A DNA stretch of 64,000 nucleotides from Bacteroides faecichinchillae JCM 17102. GTDB taxonomy: Bacteria; Bacteroidota; Bacteroidia; Bacteroidales; Bacteroidaceae. Below are positions 56,327 through 64,000 of the stretch, piece after piece. The notes beneath the pieces were generated by a model. It did no database searches and was not told where the DNA came from. It worked only from the letters and a program-made list of their open reading frames with translations. The DNA is taken from NCBI RefSeq assembly GCF_000614145.1, contig NZ_BAKK01000014.1, positions 43,297-107,296 on the forward strand. The letters run 5' to 3'. Numbering within the stretch: position 1 is the stretch's first letter; the number at the start of each line of letters is the position of its first letter. Made by a program: the position numbers and the translations under genes.

Positions 56327-57870
56327 ATTATTTTATGAAACACACGATGTATAAATGATTTTACTATCAATCGATCATGTCGGGTACAACCAATAAAATA
56401 TATAGCCAATACCGAACTAAGCACAGAACACGCACAAAGCATAGCAAACGAAAGTAGATTATCACATAAAATTATTCGATACATGACGAACGGTAGTATC
56501 GATGCCAATAGAGTTACTATCAGAACATTTAAATACACATCTTTCAAAAAGGAACGGATGGACAATCCAACTATATTTTTTAGCATTATCAACCGAGCAA
56601 ATTCACACAAAATAGAAACACAAAAAGCCACAACAAATACAAATTCAGGAGGAAACCCAAATTTCAATCCAACGTAACTTAAAGGTAAATTTAATAGTTG
56701 CAAGCCCCCAACTACTAATTGGTATTTCTTTATTTTTCCAGTGGCGAGCATCACTGTAATAAGCGGAGACGCCAATGACTCATTCATCGTGAATATCAAA
56801 ACCAATCTGGAAAAATTAGATGCATGTTCAGGAACAATCCCTAACCATAAATGTAACAAATATGGCGTAGTAAAAATCACAGGCAACGCAAGCACCAATA
56901 AAATATAATATGACAATCTCGTGCCTTGAAAAACTAATCTGAACATATAATCAAAGTTTCCTGATGCATAATTCTTGGTTATTTGCGGGTTTAATGCCGT
57001 CATAAAATTTAATACAAAACCATTAACAGCAGAATTAACTGACATTGCTATACCTCTTGCCGCATTTACGGCCGGACCAAAAAACATATTTATTAAAATG
57101 TTACCACCCTGATCCCTTAATACAACTGAAGAAACTCCAATAAAATTCCATCCTGCAAACCTAAACATTTCTATTATAGTTTTTCTATCAAAATGCATTT
57201 GATATTTGCATTCTACAAAATGTTTCACGCAATATAAAGTGTATAGAAATCTTTGGATTAATCCGACTAATAACACAAGTGCCCCGTAATATATAAGCCT
57301 ATCTCCTAGATTTATTTGTATTACAAATGCTATTGCTAATTTTGCCACTGCATCAAATATGCTAATGTACGCAAATGCTGACATGCGTTCGTGTGCTACA
57401 ATAGTGGCATTATATGGAACACTCCACAAATTGACTGCAAATGTTATTATCGAGAACTGGAACACCCAATTTGCGGCTGATAAACGTTCTTGTGGAATAA
57501 TCATTTTATAATTTAAAAACCAAAACCCGACTGTCTCAAGTAGAATTGTAATAATAATTATAAGTATCAACTGTACATTTACTGCCGTAGAAAAAATCTG
57601 TTTCAATCTATTAGTATCTCCGTTGCCCAATTCGAATGTTATATATCGGCTAATTGCAGAAGACAATGACCCAGAAAGCAATGAAAACATGGCAACTACC
57701 CCACCCACCACATTATAAATGCCATAATTTTCTACCCCTAAAGCATTCAATACTATGCGTGATGTGTATAAGCTTATTAGCATCAGCAATAACATCCTAA
57801 TATATAATAGGAATGTGTTTTTTGCTATTCGCTTATTATTTTCTGAATATGTAGGATTATGATTTTGCAT
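56323..57870 (-). CDS. wzx: Polysaccharide flippase, Wzx-type (cluster B)
   Basis: A 515-residue PST/MATE-type flippase with about 14 helices: NTFLLYIRMLLLMLISLYTSRIVL, ALGVENYGIYNVVGGVVAMF, SGSLSSAISRYITFELG. It translocates the finished repeat unit. About 240 gene-free bases lie between it and the phosphatase gene, where the assembly genes give way to the repeat-unit genes; no promoter is evident there. Confidence 0.92.
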   Translation of the reverse strand: MQNHNPTYSENNKRIAKNTFLLYIRMLLLMLISLYTSRIVLNALGVENYGIYNVVGGVVAMFSLLSGSLSSAISRYITFELGNGDTNRLKQIFSTAVNVQLILIIIITILLETVGFWFLNYKMIIPQERLSAANWVFQFSIITFAVNLWSVPYNATIVAHERMSAFAYISIFDAVAKLAIAFVIQINLGDRLIYYGALVLLVGLIQRFLYTLYCVKHFVECKYQMHFDRKTIIEMFRFAGWNFIGVSSVVLRDQGGNILINMFFGPAVNAARGIAMSVNSAVNGFVLNFMTALNPQITKNYASGNFDYMFRLVFQGTRLSYYILLVLALPVIFTTPYLLHLWLGIVPEHASNFSRLVLIFTMNESLASPLITVMLATGKIKKYQLVVGGLQLLNLPLSYVGLKFGFPPEFVFVVAFCVSILCEFARLIMLKNIVGLSIRSFLKDVYLNVLIVTLLASILPFVMYRIILCDNLLSFAMLCACSVLSSVLAIYFIGCTRHDRLIVKSFIHRVFHKII

Positions 57871-58111
57871 GTCAATGGTTTAACTGATATCACAGGAAAT
57901 CATCATTTTTTTATATACTGCCAACACTTGTATGTCGGAGCAGAAAGTGCAATAAGTAGATCTGGTGTGGAAACTCCAACAATTTTTCCAGCCTTACTGG
58001 TGACATAATATTGCTATTACCCGAAAGTAAATAGAACTTGTCTATATTTTTTGTATAGCAGATATCATCTCATCCATTGGTATCAGGTTGAAAGCACTTT
58101 GGTCAACTTAC

Positions 58112-58834
58112 TTATATAAAATGGGATGCCAGAAGACTTTGTAGCATCTGCAACTTACTTTCAGAAATTTGTATTTTATTGATAGTCCTTTTAAGATTGG
58201 AAAAACTATGTATATCACTGCCCGCCCAATCGTAAAAACCATTCTTCAGCATCCATACTGCTCTCTTACTAGCTTCTGGACCATAGGTACCTGCAAACGA
58301 GAACAAGTTGAATTGGAACTTTACACTCATATCTTTTAGTTGTTGATAATCCGACTCACCCATATAAACATACCGTTCCGGATGGGCAAGAACCGGATAG
58401 TAACCTTTTGCCTTGATACGGAGCAGGATATTGTTCAACCCCATCGGAGGACTGAAATAAGAGGTTTCCACTAACAGATGATCGCCGTTCTCGCCCAAGG
58501 GCAGCAGGTCGTTCTTTCCCAACCGTTCCTCGAAGAGATTATCCAGCATGTTCTCGGCCGCGAGATGTAGCGTTATCGGGCCGCTATAGGCGGCTTGCAG
58601 TTCGGCGAACCGTTCCCGGAGGTGTGCCGTGGTATTGGGGGTGTCCTCCATGACGTGCGGTGTCAACCACACGGATTTCACGCCCAACTCCTCATACAGA
58701 CGCAGTATCTCCAACGCCTCCTCTATAGTCTGCACCCCGTCATCCACACCCGGCAGGATGTGCGAGTGCCAGTCGGTAAACCCCTCGAATATGCCGCTAT
58801 CTTTCAGCGGAATGCGTTTTCTGAAAGGCCACAC
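58112..58834 (-). CDS. PHP-type protein-tyrosine phosphatase (CpsB/YwqE-like)
   Basis: A 240-residue Mn-dependent phosphatase of the CpsB/CapC type, which dephosphorylates the Wzc tyrosine tail. The metal motifs are DWHSHILPGVDDG near residue 22, HLLVETSYFSPP, YYPVLAHPERY and DWAGSDIHS. It follows the Wzc gene as expected for the kinase/phosphatase pair that cycles capsule assembly. Confidence 0.9.
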   Translation of the reverse strand: MWPFRKRIPLKDSGIFEGFTDWHSHILPGVDDGVQTIEEALEILRLYEELGVKSVWLTPHVMEDTPNTTAHLRERFAELQAAYSGPITLHLAAENMLDNLFEERLGKNDLLPLGENGDHLLVETSYFSPPMGLNNILLRIKAKGYYPVLAHPERYVYMGESDYQQLKDMSVKFQFNLFSFAGTYGPEASKRAVWMLKNGFYDWAGSDIHSFSNLKRTINKIQISESKLQMLQSLLASHFI

Positions 58835-58891
58835 AATGATATGAAGATTTTATTTGAAACACTATTTTTTAATTATTTGATAACCAGTCAT

Positions 58892-61307
58892 TTACCCCCC
58901 CCGTTTTTCATCGGAGCCATAGTGGTATCCCGAGCCGTAACCGTAGTGATAACCATACCGATAGCCGTAACGGTATCCGTAGTGGCCACCGCTTCCCTCG
59001 GTTCCATTCAGGATCAGGGACATGTTCTTGTATTTTTTCTCCTCGTAAATTTTCTCCAGTTCAGCAAGCATACTCCGTTCAAGCAATCCTGCACGAACTA
59101 CGAAGATAGTCCGGTCTACTAATTTCTCGATAATCTGCGTATCGGCCACTAATTCGATGGGAGGACAGTCGATCAGCACATAGTCGTATCGCTCCCTTAC
59201 GGCATCAATTGCCTGCTTCAACCGTTCGTCGAATAATAGTTCCGTTGGATTGGGAGGAATCGTTCCCACGGGTAGTATATCCATAGATTTATGTCTCGGA
59301 TCGGGTACGATAATCTCATCCAAATTATCGATACGACCTCCCAGATAGTCGCTCAATCCCTTCTCAGGAGAGTCGATATAGGATGACGCAGATCCGTGGC
59401 GCAGGTCACCGTCGATTACCAACACTTTCTTCCCTTTGATGGCAAAGCTCACGGCGATGTTCATGGTCAGGAACGATTTGCCACTGCCCGGATTGAATGA
59501 GGTCACGATGATGACATTCGATGTCTTGTCCTTGCCGGTCATAAACTCCAGATTGGTACGCAATACACGGAACGCCTCGTTGATGATGTCACGGCTGCCC
59601 TCCTTGACGACAACGGCCTTGACTTCCTGCGGCTTTTTCCCGAATATTCTTTTCTTCTTTCTTGTAAACAGCGGAATCTCGCCGATGAACGGCACGGTCA
59701 CACTCTCCAGATCTTTCCTTCCCCGTACACGGTATTCATATTCTCGCGCATGAAGATAATGACTGTCGGAATGAGCAGCCCCAGAGCAAACGCGACCATA
59801 AAGATGTTTTTGCGTACAGGAGATGTCGGCAACATGCTACCGTGCGGCGGGGTGACAATGCGGGTATTGTAAGCCGTGAATGCCTGCGAGAGTTCATTTT
59901 CTTCACGTTTTTGCAGTAAGAACAAATAAAGAGCCTCCTTTACCTTCTGCTGGCGTTCCACCGAAAGCAGGTATTTGGCCTGTGTAGGGTTGGCTGCTAT
60001 ACGTGATGTTGTCTGTTGCTCCGTCTGCCGTAAACTTTTTATCTGCGAATTCAAGGTTACTATCTGATTGTCGATAGACCTGATTATCGCCCCACGCATG
60101 GATGCCAGAGCCTGATCCATATCCATGACCAGCGGATTTTCTGCGCTGCTGTTCGCAACCAGGCTGTTACGCTGCAACAGTTGTTTGTTGTATTCGGCAA
60201 TCTGCGATTCGATGTTGGCACTCTCTATACCGGAATTGGCCGGAAGCAGTTGGGTACGGTTGGCATCGTTGGTTAAATAGTTCCGGATGTAACGGGTCAT
60301 GTAAAGCTGGTTGTTCAAGCCAGGATCTGTGCGTTGGTCGCACTGCTTTGGGCCATGTACATGCTCGATGCCGCCTGCACGTCGGGTAACAGGTGCTCTG
60401 ACTTGTAGGAGGAAATATCCTCGTCCACGTTCCCTAGTTCCTGTTCGATTACTCCCAGACGCTCATTGATGAACATTGAGGTACTGACAGCGATCTGGTT
60501 CTTGTCCTTCACCCAGTTCTCGTTATAAACGGAAATCAACATGCTCAATACATCTTCCGCCCGCTGTGTGGAGTTATCCTTGAATGACAAGTCTATAACC
60601 GACGCTTTCTCGTTATTCAATGAAACGGACAGATTGGATGAGCAGGAGTTTACAGCGTTATACAAATTGGATTTGCCTACATACAATGTATATGCCTTGC
60701 CTTTCACGTAATTGGGTGTTGTATGGATAATGATTTTTCCCAATGGTGTAGGAATGGAGTCGAGCAAGTTTCCCTTTATATCCTTTCCGTCAAGATCCGT
60801 CCCGTTACGTATAAAGTCGGATAGGAATAACGTGCCGTCCGGCTGCACTTCCAGCGTGAAACCGGCTGATTCATTTTCAGGCAAGTCATTTATCGTTACA
60901 TCCACAGGTAATGTCAGTCCATAGGCCACCTGACGGTGGAATTTCCCCGGAACGAAGTAATTCATATCCAAACGCAACCTTTTAACCACCTCGGTCATTA
61001 AAGACGGTGACTGAAAGGTGATAAGTTCGTTATTCACATTTGTACCGGATTGGAACAACCCGAACTCCGAGAAGGATTTCAGATCCGAGGAGACCGACTT
61101 GCCTTTGGAATCTTCTTTGACCAATACCGAAGCAGTACGTGTATAAACGGCAGGGGTACGTAACAGATGAACGGTAGCGGCACCGACCGTTACTACTAAA
61201 GACAAGACGAACCACTGCCACCTCGCGAGGCACAGGTACAACAGATCCTGTATCCGCAGGAAATCATCCGGCTGTCCCGGTTTTGTATTCTTTTGATTTA
61301 TGGACAT
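58892..61307 (-). pseudogene. wzc: Wzc-type tyrosine autokinase, two frame breaks
   Basis: The polysaccharide co-polymerase/tyrosine kinase. The first frame (60315-61307) is the Wzz domain, with a membrane helix at WQWFVLSLVVTVGAATVHL; the second (59698-60318) is the coiled periplasmic part and second helix (NIFMVAFALGLLIPTVIIF); the third (58892-59701) is the kinase with Walker A NPGSGKS, A' VLVIDGDLRHG, Walker B DYVLIDCPP and a Tyr-rich tail (YGYRYGYRYGYHYGYGSG). A missing C near 60318 and a missing C near 59727 explain both breaks; corrected length is about 805 residues, normal. Confidence 0.9.
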
Positions 61308-61321
61308 ATCTGATTTTATAT

Positions 61322-62113
61322 TTATTTTACAATTAATACGGTAATGGTAGTCAGCAACGAGGCCAATGACATCCAGAAAGAGGCAGAACGGACGTTATTG
61401 CCGTTGACAGTCGCCTGCCGTGCTTTCATTGAGTTAGGCTCCACATAAACTACATCGTTCTGCTGTAAATAATACACGGGAGAGGCATAAAGGTCGTATC
61501 CCGAATTCAGGTTGACCTGATACAAGGTCTTTTTACCGTTTTCCTCCCGTTGTACCAAGACATTCTCCCGTTTCCCGTAGACGGTAAGGTCTCCGGCCAT
61601 GCTTAAAGCGTCCAAAAGCGTCAGCTTGTCCTTGTCGATATTGAAGCGTCCGGGGGTGGCAACCTCACCCAACACGGAAACGGTCAGGTTCATGAACTCA
61701 ACTGTAACAACGGGGTCTTTCACGAGATTCTTCGAAACCAGTTCCTCTTTTATATACGAGGCTATTTCCTCGCGTGTCATTCCCGCCACATGGATATACC
61801 CCAACACTGGAAAATCGATATCTCCATCCTTGTTGATCGTATATCCTGATATCCCCTGGCTATTGGATGTTCCCGATGCCGTACCGATCTGTCTGGATAT
61901 GACCGGAAGGTTAAAAAGGTTCATCAACAAGGGGTCCTTGCTGTTGACCAGTATTGAGATCTTGTCTTCGGGATGCACCCGGATTTCCAGCGGGTTCAAG
62001 ACTTGCTCTGCGGTACCCGGTTTCAGGTCCGTGAAATAAGCGACTTTCGGCGTGGCACATGATCCCAATAGAAGGGTCACGGTCAATAAGAATAAAATGT
62101 ATCTGATTTTCAT
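61322..62113 (-). CDS. wza: Polysaccharide export lipoprotein, Wza-like
   Basis: A 263-residue outer-membrane export protein. Lipoprotein signal LLTVTLLLGSC (Cys at residue 19), Poly_export domain (IRVHPEDKISILVNSKDPLL, DGDIDFPVLGYIHVAGMTREEIASYI) and an SLBB domain (VSVLGEVATPGRFNIDKD). The C-terminal hydrophobic helix (FWMSLASLLTTITVLIV) spans the outer membrane. It lies 14 bases before wzc. Confidence 0.93.
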   Translation of the reverse strand: MKIRYILFLLTVTLLLGSCATPKVAYFTDLKPGTAEQVLNPLEIRVHPEDKISILVNSKDPLLMNLFNLPVISRQIGTASGTSNSQGISGYTINKDGDIDFPVLGYIHVAGMTREEIASYIKEELVSKNLVKDPVVTVEFMNLTVSVLGEVATPGRFNIDKDKLTLLDALSMAGDLTVYGKRENVLVQREENGKKTLYQVNLNSGYDLYASPVYYLQQNDVVYVEPNSMKARQATVNGNNVRSASFWMSLASLLTTITVLIVK

Positions 62114-62126
62114 ATTTCATTGATTT

Positions 62127-63248
62127 TTATTTGTTGTTTTTCTGTTCCGATTGAAGTTGTCCGATAGATTTCGTCAGCCTGATGTTGGTAAGAGTCCATA
62201 TCAGGATATCGCTCAGCACGATCCAGTTCACATTGAGATAAAGGGACAGAAGAATATTGAGCAGTATGAATATTGTTGATACGGAAACAATGATAATCAT
62301 GGCATTGCGCTGCTTTATTCCGAGAGCAAGCAGCTTATGATGGATATGGTTCTTGTCCGGCAGGAACGGGTTCTTTCCGTTACGTACCCGATGCAGGTAG
62401 ACCCGGACCACGTCGCAGCATGGAACCAGTAGCGGCGAGAAAGCCAGCACCATCGGGTTTATATGTCCCGTATTATCGTCCGTTTCACACATAATCAGTT
62501 TGAGACTGAAGAAGCAAAGCATCATGCCAACGGTCAGGCTACCCGTGTCACCCATGAAGATCTTCCGGCCATGTTCGGGATTTCCGAAAACATTGTAATA
62601 GAAGAACGGTATCAACACTCCCAATGTGGCGAACGCCAGTATGGCATAGACATGCAGGTGGAGCATGAAAAAAGTCAGACCGTAAAACAGGCAGGCGACA
62701 CTGCATAGCCCGGAAGCCAACCCGTCAATGCCGTCGATCAGGTTGATGGCATTGATGATGAAGACCACGATTAAAATGGTCAAGGGATACCCTAACCATA
62801 ACGGTACCGCATGGATGCCCAGGATACCGTATAGGTTGTTGATATATACCCCACCGGCGATAAGCATCACGCCGCACAGAATCTGGATGACAAACTTGGC
62901 TCGATAACGGATGCCGATCAGGTCATCGGCCATGCCAACCAGATATAGTACCATGATGGAGCAGAAAGCAAAGGCCAAAGGCCGTACATCGTTTCCGATT
63001 TCAGACAACATTTCCGAATGCCCCAGTGCCATATTGATTCCCAGTAACAAAGCTATGGTGAAAAACACGACCGGTTTGAACGCGATACCACCCAATCGGG
63101 GCACCGCACAATGATGTATCTTCCGTTCATCGGGAAGGTCAAACAGCTGTTTGCGAAAAGCGATCAGCAGAATCTGGGGAATGACGATTCCTGCAAAAAA
63201 GATGCAGAGCAGGAAAACCATACAACAATTAACTATCCAGAAAATCAT
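62127..63248 (-). CDS. Undecaprenyl-phosphate sugar-1-phosphate transferase (WecA/MraY family)
   Basis: A 373-residue integral membrane enzyme that starts the repeat unit on undecaprenyl phosphate. About 11 helices; PDERKIHHCAVPRLGGIAF, MADDLIGIRYRAKFV (Asp-Asp), INAINLIDGIDGLASGL and MGDTGSLTVGMML are the catalytic motifs, and KNPFLPDKNHIHHKLLALG is the cytoplasmic His-rich loop. The substrate is likely UDP-HexNAc. It follows UpxY as in Bacteroides capsule operons. Confidence 0.92.
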   Translation of the reverse strand: MIFWIVNCCMVFLLCIFFAGIVIPQILLIAFRKQLFDLPDERKIHHCAVPRLGGIAFKPVVFFTIALLLGINMALGHSEMLSEIGNDVRPLAFAFCSIMVLYLVGMADDLIGIRYRAKFVIQILCGVMLIAGGVYINNLYGILGIHAVPLWLGYPLTILIVVFIINAINLIDGIDGLASGLCSVACLFYGLTFFMLHLHVYAILAFATLGVLIPFFYYNVFGNPEHGRKIFMGDTGSLTVGMMLCFFSLKLIMCETDDNTGHINPMVLAFSPLLVPCCDVVRVYLHRVRNGKNPFLPDKNHIHHKLLALGIKQRNAMIIIVSVSTIFILLNILLSLYLNVNWIVLSDILIWTLTNIRLTKSIGQLQSEQKNNK

Positions 63249-63259
63249 ATGTTGGATTA

Positions 63260-63808
63260 TTATATGAAGATGATAAATTCAGGATTCACCTCCACGGCGG
63301 CAGTCAGCAGGTTCGGGATTTCTACCATAAGGCGCTTGAACTTCGACCCACGCGCTGAAAGCAGCTTGCCGGAATAGCCATCCATGGCTCCACCCACAAT
63401 ACGGACGGAGCGGCCGTACATATCCGGTGTCAATTCACCAGGCTGATAGTATTTTGGATTCTCGGCGGCATTGACCGCATGGATAAACCGTTCCATGTCT
63501 CCATCCGCAACCGTCATCGGTTCACGCCAAGTCCTGCACAACCAGCGGTACTGGAGGGTACGTATCTTTTCTACGATCGGGTCAAGGGTTATCCGTCTTT
63601 CATGTACGAAAAGCAAATCCGGCATAAACGGAACTTCCTCGCGGATACGCACTCCACCGTGTGTCACCAAGCGCCACTTCATCGGAACGAAGACTTCCAT
63701 CTTCATTCCTTCGAGCAGCTTATAGGCAGGTTCTTTTGCGTTCGCCCTTTTCAGGTCGCGCATCACGTACCACCGTATGTTTTCCTCGTTCCCCAAAAGT
63801 GCCGTCAT
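63260..63808 (-). CDS. UpxY-type NusG-like antiterminator
   Basis: A 182-residue NusG paralogue; in Bacteroides such proteins prevent early termination in the leader of their own capsule operon. NGN domain: IRWYVMRDLKRANA, KMEVFVPMKWRLV, EEVPFMPDLLFVHERR; C-terminal KOW-like part: VRIVGGAMDGYSGKLLSARGSKFKRLMVE. It is the first gene of cluster B. No UpxZ gene follows it in this window; the next gene is the initiator transferase. Confidence 0.92.
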   Translation of the reverse strand: MTALLGNEENIRWYVMRDLKRANAKEPAYKLLEGMKMEVFVPMKWRLVTHGGVRIREEVPFMPDLLFVHERRITLDPIVEKIRTLQYRWLCRTWREPMTVADGDMERFIHAVNAAENPKYYQPGELTPDMYGRSVRIVGGAMDGYSGKLLSARGSKFKRLMVEIPNLLTAAVEVNPEFIIFI

Positions 63809-64000
63809 TTCGTTTTAGGGCAATTTTATCAATCCTGCAAGATTGTATATCAGTTTATTAATCAAGCAGTTATCAATGTTTAATATAAAAGTTCGGGGAA
63901 CTCCCCCTGTTTCAATACATCTTGTTATCTTCATAAAATACAGATGTTTTTTCATTGGCAAAGCACCCCGGAGAGGTATATCGGCTCTTTGCCTCCGATA
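63809..64000 (-). promoter_or_regulatory. Leader region of cluster B, partly outside the window
   Basis: A GGGG-AGTT-CCCC hairpin (63895-63906) and a six-base inverted repeat TATCGG/CCGATA (63979-64000) lie upstream of upxY. No convincing -7/-33 pair or invertible-promoter repeat is visible; the promoter may lie further right. The hairpin could be part of the leader on which UpxY acts. Confidence 0.35.

Noticed and set aside
63809..64000. Invertible capsule promoter of the Mpi type
   Set aside because: No pair of matching inverted repeats flanking a promoter is present within the window.
1..64000. CRISPR arrays, rRNA or tRNA genes
   Set aside because: No regularly spaced repeats or RNA-gene signatures were recognised on reading.

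Overview
The window looks like a chromosome segment of a gut Bacteroidales bacterium (Bacteroides, Phocaeicola or Parabacteroides). The evidence is a UpxY-type NusG paralogue heading a capsule locus, Bacteroidetes -7 promoter boxes (TAnnTTTG), a defective IS66 copy, IntDOT-like tyrosine recombinases lacking the first catalytic Arg, and an RteA/RteB two-component pair. The genus call is inference from gene families.

Layout. (1) 1-5.0 kb: accessory DNA with a serine recombinase, small hypothetical genes, a broken IS66 element (1648-4336) and a second, dead serine recombinase. (2) 5.2-15.8 kb, leftward: polysaccharide cluster A, with glycosyltransferases (GTs), an iron-sulfur FrhB-like protein, a pyruvyl transferase, Wzx, a DUF1919 protein, an acyltransferase, Wzy and a WecG/TagA enzyme. 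It has no UpxY, export or initiating genes of its own. (3) 15.8-17.2 kb: an N-terminally shortened outer-membrane protein. (4) 17.4-25.95 kb: mobile-element backbone with two tandem recombinases, three small HTH proteins, a RibD/DHFR-like protein behind a structured leader RNA, rteB, rteA and a deformylase-like fragment. (5) 26.0-33.8 kb, leftward: one tight operon combining a LIV-type ABC importer (LivG, F, K, H, M) with a 58-residue peptide gene, a B12-type radical SAM protein and two unrecognised proteins, closed by a strong terminator. (6) 34.0-63.8 kb, leftward: polysaccharide cluster B, running from UpxY, WecA-type initiator, Wza, Wzc and a PHP phosphatase through Wzx, Wzy, many GTs, a UDP-sugar dehydrogenase, WecG/TagA, Gmd, Fcl and ManC. 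Two non-capsule modules sit inside it: a guanylate-kinase-like/FRG unit and an HExxH protein with a small partner.

How the genes work together. Cluster B can make and export a GDP-fucose/uronate-containing polymer. Cluster A has its own flippase, polymerase and transferases, so it would need cluster B or other loci for initiation and export. Both clusters carry a paralogous FrhB-like/pyruvyl-transferase pair next to Wzx and both end in a WecG/TagA gene.

Sequence quality. At least 13 genes are split by one-base frame breaks. Fourteen breaks look like a missing base and one like an extra base, spread over unrelated genes. This is the pattern expected of residual indel errors in an assembly, so most 'pseudogene' entries here may be intact in the organism. 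The likeliest unfamiliar biology is the radical SAM/peptide/LIV operon, the structured RNA at 21.7-21.9 kb and the two modules embedded in cluster B.
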